From assembly GCF_003952165.1 (NCBI RefSeq), contig NZ_RXFT01000008.1, positions 124,001-188,000 on the forward strand: a stretch of DNA of 64,000 nucleotides. Direction: 5' to 3'. Both the position numbers and the translations under genes were made by a program. The notes under the pieces are model-generated. The model was not told the DNA's origin and made no database searches. It saw only the letters and a program-made list of their open reading frames with translations. This stretch comes from Variovorax guangxiensis (GTDB lineage: Bacteria; Pseudomonadota; Gammaproteobacteria; Burkholderiales; Burkholderiaceae_C). This document shows positions 18,110 to 28,000 of this stretch, piece after piece (the first letter of the stretch is position 1; each line of letters starts with the position of its first letter).

Positions 18110-18123
18110 GGGTTTACCCTAAA
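18110..18123 (+). promoter_or_regulatory. Palindromic motif GGGTTTACCCTAAA before an MFS gene
   Basis: AGGGTTTACCCT (18109-18120) is a 12-base palindrome with 5-bp arms, and TAAAAT overlaps its right end as a possible -10 box. It lies about 50 bases before the TTG start of the MFS gene. Nearly the same word occurs at 33353-33366 before a second MFS gene. It is a candidate operator. Confidence 0.5.
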
Positions 18124-18171
18124 ATCGCGCCTTGCCCGCTGCCGCCGGGCACCCCTCCCAGGAGCCTGGCC

Positions 18172-19422
18172 TTGAACGCCTCCCCACCCGCGCAGGACAG
18201 CGCGGCCACCGACATTTCTTCCTTCAAGCTGCCTTCGGGCGCGCCCGCCAACTTCCTGCGCGCGGTGCTCGCGCTCGGGGTCGGCGGCTTCGCCATCGGC
18301 ACTGGCGAGTTCGTCATCATGGGCCTGCTGCCCGAGGTCGCACGCGACATCGGCGTGAGCATCCCGCAGGCCGGCCACGTCATCAGCGCCTATGCGCTCG
18401 GCGTGGTCATCGGCGCTCCGGTGCTCGCGGTGCTGGCCGCCGGCTGGCGCCGCCGCGCGCTGCTGATCGCGCTCATGGCCGTGTTCGCGGCGGGCAACTT
18501 CGCCAGCGCCGCCGCTCCCAACTACCTGCTGCTGAACCTGCTGCGCTTCGCGGCGGGGCTGCCGCACGGCACCTACTTCGGCGTGGCCGCGCTGGTGGCC
18601 GCCACGCTGGCGCCGCCGGGGCGCCGCGCGCGGGCCGTGGGGCTCGTGATGCTGGGGCTCACCGGCGCCACGCTGGTGGGCGTGCCCATCGCGGCGTGGC
18701 TGGGCCAGTTCTTCGGCTGGCGCGCGGCATTCGTGTTCGTGGGCCTCATCGCGCTGGTGGCCATCGCGCTGCTTCGCCGCGACATCCCCGACATGGCGCC
18801 CGCCGCCGGCGCCAGCCCCTGGCGCGAACTCGGCGCACTCAAGCGCAAGCAGGTGTGGTTCACGCTCGGCATCGCCGCCATCGGCTTCGGCGGCATGTTC
18901 TCGGTGTTCAGCTACATCAAGCCCTCGCTGATCGAGGTGGCCGGCATGCCGGTGGGCGGCGTGCCCATCGTGCTCGCGCTCTTCGGCCTCGGCATGGTGG
19001 TGGGCAACCTCGTGGGCTCGCGGCTGGCCGACAAGTCGGTGATGCGCACCATCGGCGGCGTGATGGTCTACGCGGCGCTGGTGCTCGCGGTGTTCACCTT
19101 CGCGGCGCACAACGTCGTCGCGGCCGCCGTCAACGTGTTCCTCATCGGCTCGACCGTGGCCATCGGCCCGGCACTGCAGATCCGCCTGATGGACGTGGCG
19201 GGCGACGCGCAGACGCTCGCGGCCGCGCTCAACCACTCGGCCTTCAACATGGCCAACGCGCTGGGCGCATGGCTCGGCGGCGTCGCGATCGCGGCAGGCC
19301 TGGGCTGGACTTCGACCGGCTGGGTCGGCGCGCTTCTGGCGCTGGCGGGGCTCAGCATCTTCGGCTGGGCGGTGGCCAGCGCACGCGCCGCGGCGCGCCG
19401 GCCTGCAGCCGTCGCCTGCTGA
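18172..19422 (+). CDS. MFS transporter, DHA1 family (AraJ-like)
   Basis: A 416-residue, 12-helix major facilitator. The N-terminal helix GVGGFAIGTGEFVIMGLLPE is characteristic of the AraJ/YdhP/PbuE-type DHA1 exporters. The next helix pair contains SAYALGVVIGAPVLAVLAA. The start is a TTG at 18172, preceded by AGGAG at 18160. Members export sugars, purines, arabinose or drugs; the substrate is not readable. The upstream palindrome at 18110 probably binds its regulator. Gene order gives no partner. Confidence 0.87.
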   Translation: MNASPPAQDSAATDISSFKLPSGAPANFLRAVLALGVGGFAIGTGEFVIMGLLPEVARDIGVSIPQAGHVISAYALGVVIGAPVLAVLAAGWRRRALLIALMAVFAAGNFASAAAPNYLLLNLLRFAAGLPHGTYFGVAALVAATLAPPGRRARAVGLVMLGLTGATLVGVPIAAWLGQFFGWRAAFVFVGLIALVAIALLRRDIPDMAPAAGASPWRELGALKRKQVWFTLGIAAIGFGGMFSVFSYIKPSLIEVAGMPVGGVPIVLALFGLGMVVGNLVGSRLADKSVMRTIGGVMVYAALVLAVFTFAAHNVVAAAVNVFLIGSTVAIGPALQIRLMDVAGDAQTLAAALNHSAFNMANALGAWLGGVAIAAGLGWTSTGWVGALLALAGLSIFGWAVASARAAARRPAAVAC

Positions 19423-19515
19423 TCTTCGGGCCGCGGCCGTTTCGCAGGGCCCCGGTTGACAGGGGTGAGCGAAGCGGACGACATTGCCGTGGATGACCTC
19501 GCCCATCACCCTGGC

Positions 19516-21099
19516 ATGCGAAGAATGAGCTCGCGGCCTTTCCTGCCCTCGTTCTCGCGCCGGCGTCTGCTGGGCGCCGGCCTTGCGGCCGCATTCGTCG
19601 GCCACCCCTTGCTGCGGCTGCATGCACAGCCGGCAGGCGCCACACCAGACTATCCGTTCACGCTGGGCGTCGCCTCTGGCGCGCCCCGTGCCGACGGCTT
19701 CGTGCTCTGGACGCGGCTCGCGCCGGAGCCGCTGCACGGCGGCGGCATGGGCGATGCGCCTGTCGAAGTGAACTGGGAGGTCGCCGACGACGAGAGCTTC
19801 AGGCGCATCGTCGCCAAGGGCAGGGCCGTCGCGACAGCGGAGCTGGCGCACTCGGTGCACGTCGAGGTGCAAGGCCTGCCGCCGGCGCGCTGGTACTGGT
19901 ATCGCTTCACCGCTGGCGGTGCGCGCAGCCCTGCCGGCCGCACGCGCACCACGCCGGCCGACAACGACGAAGCCCTGCAACAGCTGTGCTTCGCCTTCGC
20001 CTCCTGCCAGCACTACGAGCATGGCTACTACGCCGCCTACCGCGACATGGCCGCGCAGCCGCTCGACTTCGTGGTGCACCTGGGCGACTACATCTACGAA
20101 AGCTCCCGCAAGTCGCACCAGGTGCGCCGGCACGAGGGTGGCATTCCCACGCAGCTCGGCGAGTTCCGCGACCGCTACGCGCTCTACAAGGCCGATGCGC
20201 AGTTGCAGGCCGCACACGCCGCCTTCCCGTGGCTCGTGACCTGGGACGACCACGAAGTGGCGAACGACTACACGAACGACGAGTCGCCGCGCACGGCGGA
20301 TCCAGCGCAGTTCCTCGCGATCCGCGCCGCCGCCTACCAGGCCTGGTACGAGCACATGCCCGTGCCCGCCAGCATGCGCCCGCGCGGCCCCGATGCGCTC
20401 ATCTACGGCCGCCACCGTTTCGGCCGCATGCTCGACCTGCTGCTGACCGACGGGCGCCAGTACCGCTCGCACCACGCCTGCCTTTCGGGTCGCAGCGCCT
20501 CGCCGCTGGCCGATTGCGCCGACCGGCTCGCGCCCGGGCGCAGCTTCTTCGGCGCGCAGCAGCAGGCCTGGCTGGAGCGCGAGTTGGCCGCGCCGCCCGC
20601 GCGCTGGACCGTGCTCGCCCAGCCCACGCTGCTGGCCGAGGCCGACCGCAAGCGCGGCGCAGAACACGGCTACTGGATGGACGGCTGGGACGGCTATGCC
20701 GCCGCCCGCGCGCGCCTGCTCGACGCGCTGGCCGAACACAAGGCGCGCGGCGGCAATGCGCTGGTCGCCAGCGGCGACGTGCACGCCTTTTGGGCCGCCG
20801 ACCTGCGGCGCGGCGATGCGCAGCAGGGCCCGCTGGTCGCGACCGAGTTCGTCGGCGGCGCCATCACTTCCGAGGGGCCCAGCGCCGCCAGCGTGGCGAA
20901 CATGCTCGCGAAGAACCCGCAGCTGCGCTATGGCCGGGCCGACAGGCGCGGCTATGCGCTCGCCACGCTCGATGCACGCGGCTGCTCGGTCGAGTTCCGC
21001 GCGGTGGAAGACGAGAAGACGGCCGATTCGCCGGTCGGCACCATGGCGCGCTTCTCAGTCGAGCACGGCGCGCCCGGCGTGCACGCCGAAGCCAGCTGA
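19516..21099 (+). CDS. phoD: Alkaline phosphatase D (PhoD-like), Tat-exported
   Basis: A 527-residue secreted phosphodiesterase/phosphatase of the PhoD family, which uses iron and calcium. The N-terminus has a Tat signal, with SFSRRRLLGAGLAAAF giving the twin arginines followed by a hydrophobic stretch. Metal-binding motifs follow: FASCQHYEHGYYAAYRD, VVHLGDYIYESS, TWDDHEVANDYTND and ASGDVHAFW. An N-terminal Ig-like PhoD_N domain precedes the phosphatase core. ATGs at 19516 and 19525 are both possible. A TTGACA hexamer at 19456 could be its -35 element, but the matching -10 is weak. It would release phosphate outside the cytoplasm. Confidence 0.9.
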   Translation: MRRMSSRPFLPSFSRRRLLGAGLAAAFVGHPLLRLHAQPAGATPDYPFTLGVASGAPRADGFVLWTRLAPEPLHGGGMGDAPVEVNWEVADDESFRRIVAKGRAVATAELAHSVHVEVQGLPPARWYWYRFTAGGARSPAGRTRTTPADNDEALQQLCFAFASCQHYEHGYYAAYRDMAAQPLDFVVHLGDYIYESSRKSHQVRRHEGGIPTQLGEFRDRYALYKADAQLQAAHAAFPWLVTWDDHEVANDYTNDESPRTADPAQFLAIRAAAYQAWYEHMPVPASMRPRGPDALIYGRHRFGRMLDLLLTDGRQYRSHHACLSGRSASPLADCADRLAPGRSFFGAQQQAWLERELAAPPARWTVLAQPTLLAEADRKRGAEHGYWMDGWDGYAAARARLLDALAEHKARGGNALVASGDVHAFWAADLRRGDAQQGPLVATEFVGGAITSEGPSAASVANMLAKNPQLRYGRADRRGYALATLDARGCSVEFRAVEDEKTADSPVGTMARFSVEHGAPGVHAEAS

Positions 21100-21200
21100 A
21101 ACGCCCGCCCGCCTGCAGGGTCGCGCGGCCGTGCCTATGATGGCCGCCGCTCCCTCCCTTCCATCTCATCTCCTTCCCTCCAGAGCGAGAACCGAACACC

Positions 21201-22211
21201 ATGAGCATTCCCTCCACCCGTCTCGGCCGCACCGGCCTCACCGTCTCCCGCCTTGCGCTCGGCACCATGACCTTCGGCCTGCAGACCGACGAGGCCGTGT
21301 CGCACCAGATCCTCGACAAGGCGGCCGAGGGCGGCATCAACTTCCTCGACACCGCCGACGTCTACCCGCTCGGCGGCACCATCGAGACGGCCGGCCGCAC
21401 CGAGGAAATCATCGGCAACTGGCTCGAGAAGCAGGGCCCCGCCGGCCGCCGCCGCTTCGTGCTGGCGACCAAGGCGGTCAACAAGGTCGGCCCCAACAGC
21501 TGGGACCAAGGCGCATCGCGCAAGCACCTGCTCGACGCCATCGATGCCTCGCTCAAGCGGCTGAAGACCGACCACGTCGACCTCTACCAGCTGCACATGG
21601 ACGACCGCGAGACGCCGCTCGAAGAGAGCCTGGAGGCGCTCGACACCATCGTGAAGTCGGGCCGCGCGCGCTACATCGGCGTGTCGAACTTCCTGGCCTA
21701 CCGCCTGGCCCGCGCGCTGGGCAAGTCCGACCTGCTGAGGCTCACGCGCTACGTGTCGGTGCAGCCGCGCTACAGCCTGCTGTTCCGCGAGATCGAGCGC
21801 GAGCTGCTCCCGCTGGCAGGCGAAGAGGGCCTGGGCGTGATTCCCTACAACCCGCTGGCCGGCGGCCTGCTGACCGGCAAGTACAAGCCCGGCGGCAAGC
21901 CCGAGGAAAACACCCGCTTCACGCTCGGCACCGCCGGCGGCATGTACCAGGACCGCTACTGGAACGAACGCAGCTTCAACACCGTCACGCAGCTGCACAA
22001 GCTCGCCGATGAAGCCGGCGTGCCGCTGGCCACCCTGGCCGTGGCCTGGGTGATGGCCAACCCGCTCATCACCGCGCCGCTGCTCGGTGCGAGCCGCCCC
22101 GATCAGCTCGACGCGACCATCGCGGCGGCGGAATACAAGCTCGACCCGGCCCTCAAGCAGAAGCTGGACGAGCTGACCGCCGAATACCGCAAGGGAGACG
22201 CCCCGCGCTGA
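21201..22211 (+). CDS. Aldo/keto reductase
   Basis: A 336-residue NADPH-dependent oxidoreductase with the AKR TIM-barrel pattern. The catalytic tetrad is visible: Asp and Tyr in NFLDTADVYPLGG (near 46-58), Lys in VLATKAVNKVG (about 90) and His in LYQLHMDDRETPLEE near 128. The C-terminal NADP-binding segment is LLGASRPDQLDATIAA. It is close to the YajO/TAS-type AKRs that reduce aldehydes. It ends inside the repeat-rich region that precedes the RND operon; its stop overlaps the first CTGACA half-site. Confidence 0.9.
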   Translation: MSIPSTRLGRTGLTVSRLALGTMTFGLQTDEAVSHQILDKAAEGGINFLDTADVYPLGGTIETAGRTEEIIGNWLEKQGPAGRRRFVLATKAVNKVGPNSWDQGASRKHLLDAIDASLKRLKTDHVDLYQLHMDDRETPLEESLEALDTIVKSGRARYIGVSNFLAYRLARALGKSDLLRLTRYVSVQPRYSLLFREIERELLPLAGEEGLGVIPYNPLAGGLLTGKYKPGGKPEENTRFTLGTAGGMYQDRYWNERSFNTVTQLHKLADEAGVPLATLAVAWVMANPLITAPLLGASRPDQLDATIAAAEYKLDPALKQKLDELTAEYRKGDAPR

Positions 22212-22248
22212 CAAACTGAAACTGTCAGAACTGTCAGTTAAGCGACAG
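22208..22248. promoter_or_regulatory. Cluster of CTGTCAG/CTGACA half-sites before the RND operon
   Basis: CTGACA (22208-22213), CTGTCAG (22222-22228), CTGTCAG (22231-22237) and GACAG (22244-22248) are packed within 41 bases. The two CTGTCAG words are tandem with a 9-base period; the first and second words form an inverted repeat. The cluster lies just upstream of the efflux operon that encodes an OmpR-type regulator, so it is a good candidate for that regulator's binding region. Confidence 0.5.
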
Positions 22249-22285
22249 CGAGGGGTTTGATGGGGGTGCCTAGAGTGCCCTCATC

Positions 22286-23779
22286 ATGGTTTTCTCCGAC
22301 GCCCCTCATCTCCCGCGCGCAGCCCTCGCGCTGGCCGCCTTGCTCCTCGCGGGCTGCGCCGTCGGCCCCGACTACGTCCGCCCGCAGCTGGACGTGCCCG
22401 CCGCCTTCAAAGAAACCGGCGGCCCCTGGAAGACCGCCGCCCCGCAGACCATCGACGCCGACCATCCCTGGTGGGACGCCTTCGGCGACAGCACGCTCAG
22501 CGCGCTGATCGTGCAGGCCAACGCGGCCAACCAGAACATCCGCGTGGCCGAGGCTCAGTACCGCCAGGCGCAGGCGCTGGCCGCCGCGGCGCGTGCGGGC
22601 TTCTTCCCCACGGTGGGCCTCAACGCCGGCGCCACGCGCGCCCAGACCAACAGCACCGGCACCGTCAAGCTCGGCACCACCGACACCTTGGGCCTCGCCG
22701 CGAGCTGGGAGCCCGACATCTGGGGCGCGGTGCGCCGCTCGGTCGAGGCCGGCAATGCCGGCGCGCAGGCCAGCGCCGACGACCTGGCCGGCGCGCGGCT
22801 CAGCATCCAGACCACGCTGGCGCAGGACTACCTGCAGATCCGCGTGATCGACCTGCAACGCGAGCTTTACGCCAGCACCACCGCCGCCTACGCCAAGGCG
22901 CTCGAGCTCACGCAGCACCAGTACGCGGCCGGCACCGTGCTGCGCTCCGACGTGGCGCTGGCCGAAAGCCAGCTGAAGACCGCGCAGGCGCAGGCGGTCG
23001 ATCTCGAAGCCCAGCGCAGCCAGCTCGAACACGCCATCGCGGTGCTGACCGGTCAGGCGCCCGCGTCGTTCTCGCTGCCGCCGCTCGAGACCTCTTCGAA
23101 CCCGCCGACCGCCGAATCGCTTTCGTCAGCCGCCGCGCTGCGCCTGCAACTTCCTGTGACGCCTGCCGGCCTGCCCTCGGAACTGCTGGAGCGCCGCCCC
23201 GACATCGCGGGCGCAGAGCGCCGCGTGCAGGCCGCCAACGCCAACATCGGCGTAGCCAAGGCCGCCTACTACCCGCAGATCGTGCTCAGCGCCAGCGGCG
23301 GCTTCAGCGCTGCAACGCTGGGCACGTTGTTCAACACGCCCAGCCGCGTGTGGTCGCTGGGCGCGGCGCTGGCGCAGACCGTGTTCGACGGTGGCCTGCG
23401 CAAGGCGCACAGCGACCAGGCCGTGGCCGCCTACGACGCTTCGGTTGCGCAATACAAGCAGACCGTGCTCGCGGGATTCCAGCAGGTGGAAGACAACCTC
23501 GCCACCCTGCGCGTGCTCGACAACGAATCGGCACTGCAGGCCGACGCGGTGCGCGCTGCCCAGCTCGCCGAGCGCATGGCGCTGAGCCAGTACCGCGCGG
23601 GCACCGCCACCTACCTCAGCGTGGTGACGGCGCAGACGCTTTCGCTCACCAACCAGCGCACGGCCGCGCAGGTGCTCGGCCGCCAGCTGGCCGCCAGCGT
23701 CTCGCTGATTGCAGCCACGGGCGGCGGCTGGAACGCCGCCACCGCTGCAGACGCCGCACCGAAGACTTCCGGGAATTGA
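22286..23779 (+). CDS. Outer-membrane efflux lipoprotein, NodT family
   Basis: A 497-residue TolC-like channel of tripartite pumps. It has a lipoprotein signal: hydrophobic ALALAALLLAGC with the lipidated Cys near residue 28, followed by AVGPDYVRP, the hallmark of NodT/OprM-type proteins. Two outer-membrane efflux repeats follow, with long helices rich in Ala and Gln; ERRPDIAGAERRVQAANANI marks the second repeat. It is the first gene of a five-gene unit with adaptor, permease, regulator and kinase. The gap to the adaptor is four bases. Confidence 0.93.
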   Translation: MVFSDAPHLPRAALALAALLLAGCAVGPDYVRPQLDVPAAFKETGGPWKTAAPQTIDADHPWWDAFGDSTLSALIVQANAANQNIRVAEAQYRQAQALAAAARAGFFPTVGLNAGATRAQTNSTGTVKLGTTDTLGLAASWEPDIWGAVRRSVEAGNAGAQASADDLAGARLSIQTTLAQDYLQIRVIDLQRELYASTTAAYAKALELTQHQYAAGTVLRSDVALAESQLKTAQAQAVDLEAQRSQLEHAIAVLTGQAPASFSLPPLETSSNPPTAESLSSAAALRLQLPVTPAGLPSELLERRPDIAGAERRVQAANANIGVAKAAYYPQIVLSASGGFSAATLGTLFNTPSRVWSLGAALAQTVFDGGLRKAHSDQAVAAYDASVAQYKQTVLAGFQQVEDNLATLRVLDNESALQADAVRAAQLAERMALSQYRAGTATYLSVVTAQTLSLTNQRTAAQVLGRQLAASVSLIAATGGGWNAATAADAAPKTSGN

Positions 23780-23783
23780 TGCC

Positions 23784-25001
23784 ATGACGACGACCGCAGA
23801 AACCACCACGCTCCCCCTGTTCCAGCGCCGCTCCACCTGGCTCGCGACCGCCACCCTGGTGCTCGTGCTCGGCGGCGGCGCCTGGGCGCTCACCCACCAC
23901 GCGGCCAACGCGGCCAAGCCCGACGCGCCGAAGAGCCCGCCCGTGCAGGTGACCACCGCGCGCGTCGCGACCCAGACCGTGCAGGTCTACCGCTCGGGCA
24001 TCGGCACCGTCGCCTCGATGGCCACCGTGACGGTCAAGGCGCGCATCGACGGCCAGCTCGACAAGGTGGGCTTCGTCGAGGGGCAGGACGTGAAGGCCGG
24101 CCAGCTGCTGGCCCAGCTCGACCCGCGCACGCTGCAGGCCCAGCTCGCGCAGGCGCAGGCCGCCAAGGCCAAGGACCAGGCCACGCTGGCGAATGCCCGT
24201 GCCGACCTCAAGCGCTACACCACGCTGCTCTCGCAGGACGCCGCCACGCAGCAGCAGGTCGACACGCAGAAGGCCCTGGTCAACCAGCTCGAAGCGGCGG
24301 TGCAGAACGACGCGGCCCAGGTGCAGTACGCCGAGGTGCAGCTGAGCTTCACGCGCATTTCCTCGCCCATGAACGGCCGTGTGGGCGCGCGGCTGGTGGA
24401 CCCGGGCAACATCGTCCACGCAGCCGACGCCAACGGGCTGGTCGTCATCAACCAGATCGACCCGATCGCCGTGCAGTTCACGCTGCCCGAAGAGGCGGTG
24501 CAGGACATCAACCGCGTGCAGCAGCAGAGCAGCCAGCCTCTTTCGGTGGTGGCCTACGACCGCAGCGGCACGCAGATGCTGGGCACCGGCAAGCTGATAT
24601 TGCTGAACAACCAGATCGACACCACCAGCGGCACGGTGCAGCTCAAGGGCAGCTTCGCCAATCCGCAGCACACGCTGTGGCCGGGCCAGTTCGTCAACGT
24701 GCGGCTGCAGCTCGACCGCCGGGCCGACTCGCTCACGCTGCCTGCCGCCGCGGTGCAGCGCGGCCAGGACAGCACCTACGTCTGGGCCGTCGATGCAGAG
24801 AACAAGGTCGCCAGCGTACCGGTGCACGTGGTGCAGATCGCCGACGGCACGGCCGTGATCGACAAGGGCCTGGAGGCCGGCCAGCGCGTGGTGGTCGACG
24901 GCCAGTACAAGCTCAAGCCCGGCGCCACCATCGTCGAGCCGCCGCCCGCCGCCGCTAAGAATGCCGACGGCAAGAAGGTTGCCAGCGGGAGCAGCAATTG
25001 A
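23784..25001 (+). CDS. RND efflux periplasmic adaptor (MdtA/MuxA-like)
   Basis: A 405-residue membrane-fusion protein. A short cytoplasmic start and one N-terminal membrane helix (LATATLVLVLGGGAWAL) anchor it in the inner membrane. The lipoyl-like half motifs (ATVTVKARIDGQLDKVGFVE and LSFTRISSPMNGRVGARLVD) enclose a coiled-coil hairpin near residues 110-180. It bridges the permease to the NodT channel. The ATG at 23784 gives a normal length. Its stop overlaps the permease TTG start. Confidence 0.93.
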   Translation: MTTTAETTTLPLFQRRSTWLATATLVLVLGGGAWALTHHAANAAKPDAPKSPPVQVTTARVATQTVQVYRSGIGTVASMATVTVKARIDGQLDKVGFVEGQDVKAGQLLAQLDPRTLQAQLAQAQAAKAKDQATLANARADLKRYTTLLSQDAATQQQVDTQKALVNQLEAAVQNDAAQVQYAEVQLSFTRISSPMNGRVGARLVDPGNIVHAADANGLVVINQIDPIAVQFTLPEEAVQDINRVQQQSSQPLSVVAYDRSGTQMLGTGKLILLNNQIDTTSGTVQLKGSFANPQHTLWPGQFVNVRLQLDRRADSLTLPAAAVQRGQDSTYVWAVDAENKVASVPVHVVQIADGTAVIDKGLEAGQRVVVDGQYKLKPGATIVEPPPAAAKNADGKKVASGSSN

Positions 25002-28000
25002 GCATCTCCGCCGCATTCATCAAGCGCCCCATCGGCACCACGCTGCTGGCGCTGGCCATCCTGCTGGTCGGCGCGGCGGTGTTTCCGCTGCTGCCGGTGG
25101 CGCCGCTGCCGCAGGTCGACTTTCCGACCATCCAGGTCTCGGCCAACCTGCCGGGCGCCAGCCCCGAGACCATGGCGTCGAACGTGGCGCAGCCGCTGGA
25201 GCGGCAGTTCTCGCTGATCGCAGGGCTCTCGCAGATGACATCAACCAGCGGCCTGGGCTCCACCCAGATCACGCTGCAGTTCGACCTCGACCGCAGCATC
25301 GACGCGGCCGCGCTCGACGTGCAGGCCGCCATCAATGCATCGACCGGCCAGCTGCCCGCCAACCTGCCGAGCCCGCCCACCTTCCGCAAGGTGAACCCGG
25401 CCGACGCGCCCATCCTCATTCTTTCGGTGCAGTCGAAGACGCTGCCGCTGACCGAGGTGAACGACTACGCCGACAACATCCTCGCGCAGCAGATATCGCA
25501 GATATCGGGCGTGGGCCTGGTCAACATCGGCGGCGTGCAGAAGCCGGCGGTGCGGGTGCAGGTCGACCCCGCCAAGCTCGCCGCGCTGGGCCTGAGCCTG
25601 GAAGACGTGCGCACCGTGCTCGCCTCGGCCACCGTCAACGCGCCCAAGGGCACCATCGACGGACCCAACCAGAGCTTCACCGTCTACACGAACGACCAGC
25701 TGCTGAAGGCCAAGCCGTGGAACGACGTGGTGCTGGCCTACCGCAACGGCGCGCCCATCCGCGTGAGCGACCTGGGCGTGGCGGTGGACGGCCCCGAGAA
25801 CGCCAAGATCGCCGGCTGGGCCTACGCGGGCGCCGCCGCGCCCGAGGGCAGCAACGTGCAGAACGGCCGCTCCATCGTGCTGGCCATCACCAAGCAGCCG
25901 GGCGCCAACGTCATCGAGACGGTGGACCGCATCAACGCCGCGCTGCCGAGGCTGAAGGCGTCGATTCCGCCGACGGTGGAGGTCAACGCCATCATCGACC
26001 GCACCCAGACCATCCGCGCCTCGGTGAAGGACGTGGAGTTCACCCTGCTGCTGACCATCGCGCTGGTGGTGGCGGTGATCTTCGTGTTCCTGCGCAACGT
26101 GCCGGCCACGCTCATCCCCAGCGTGACGGTGCCGCTGGCGCTGCTGGGCACGGTGGCGGTGATGTACCTGCTGGGCTACAGCCTCGACAACCTCTCGCTC
26201 ATGGCGCTGACCATCGCGGTCGGCTTCGTGGTGGACGACGCCATCGTCATGCTGGAGAACATCTACCGCTACGTCGAAGAAGGCATGTCGGCCGTGGAGG
26301 CCGCGTACAAGGGCGCGGGCGAGATCGGCTTCACCATCATCTCCATCTCGGTGTCGCTGGTGGCGGTGTTCATTCCGCTGCTGCTCATGGGCGGCATCGT
26401 GGGGCGCCTGTTTCGCGAGTTCGCGGTGACGGTCACGCTCACCATCGTGGTGAGCGTGGTGATCTCGCTCACGCTCACGCCCATGCTGTGCTCGCGCTTC
26501 CTGAAGAACGAGCACGGCAGCCAGCACGGGCGGCTCTACCAGCTCTTCGAGCGCGGCTTCGACGCCATGCTCGGCGCCTACAAGCGCGGGCTTCACGTGG
26601 TGCTCGACCACCAGTTCATCACGCTCATGACCTTCATCGCCACGGTGGCGGCCACGGGCGTGTTGTTCGTGTTCATTCCCAAGGGCTTCTTCCCGCAGCA
26701 GGACACGGGCTTCATCTCGGGCTTTGCAGAGTCGGCGCAGGACGCTTCCTTCGCGTCGATGAACGCCCGCATGGTCGAGCTGGCCGACGTGGTGCGCAAG
26801 GACCCGGACGTGACCGGCTTCGGCATGAACGGCAGTTCGTCCACCTACAACACCGGCAACTTCTACATCAGCCTGAAGCCCAAGGACGAGGGCCGCACCG
26901 CCAGCGCCGACGAGGTCATCGCGCGGCTGCGACCGCAGCTGGCCAAGGTGCAGGGCGTGAACCTGTTCCTGCAGGCGGGGCAGGACATCCGCGTGGGCGG
27001 CCGGGCCTCGCGCACGCAGTACCAGTACACGGTGACCGACGCCAACCTCGACGAGCTCAACACCTGGGCGCCCAGGCTGCTGGAGCGCTTCAGGCAGCTG
27101 CCCGAGATCACCGACCTGGCCACCGACCAGCAGAACGCCGCCGCCTCGGCCGTGCTCACCATCGACCGCGACCGCGCGTCGAGCTTCGGCATCTCTCCGG
27201 CCACCATCGACGCCACGCTGTACGACGCCATCGGCCAGCGGCAGGTGGCGCAGTACTTCACCCAGCTCAACAGCTACCACGTGGTGCTGGAAGTGACGCC
27301 CGCGCTGCAGCAGGACCCGGCGCTCTTCAGCAAGCTGTACCTCAACTCGCCCATCACCGGCCAGCAGGTGCCGCTGTCGACCTTCGTGAAGGTGGACACC
27401 AGCAAGACGGCCTATCTCTCGATCAGCCACCAGGGCCAGTTCCCGGCCGTGACCATCTCGTTCAACCTCGCGCCGGGCCATGCGCTGGGCGACGCGGTGA
27501 ACGCCATCAACAAGGCGCAGGCCGACATGGGGCTGCCGCAGTCGCTCACCGGCTCGTTCCAGGGCACGGCGCAGGCCTTTCAAGATTCGCTGGCTTCGCA
27601 GCCCTACCTGATCGCGGCAGCGCTGGTGGCGGTGTACATCGTCCTGGGCCTGCTCTACGAGAGCTACATCCACCCGCTGACCATTCTCTCGACGCTGCCC
27701 TCGGCCGGCGTGGGCGCGCTGCTGATATTGATGGCGGGCGGCTACGACCTGAGCGTGATCGCGCTGATCGGCATCATCCTGCTCATCGGCATCGTGAAGA
27801 AGAACGGCATCATGATGATCGACTTCGCGCTCAAGGCCGAGCGCGAGCAGGGCATGACGCCGCAGGAAGCCATCTACCAGGCCTGCCTGCTGCGCTTCCG
27901 CCCGATCATGATGACCACCATGTGCGCGCTGCTCTCTGGCCTGCCGCTGATGCTGGGCCACGGCTCGGGCTCCGAGCTGCGGCGGCCGCTGGGCTACGCG

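Noticed and set aside
17239..20784. Very long open frame on the minus strand (over 1100 codons)
   Set aside because: It runs opposite to urtE, an MFS gene and phoD, all with clear family motifs. Its sequence is low-complexity, rich in Arg, Ala, Gly and His, as expected for an antisense frame in GC-rich DNA.
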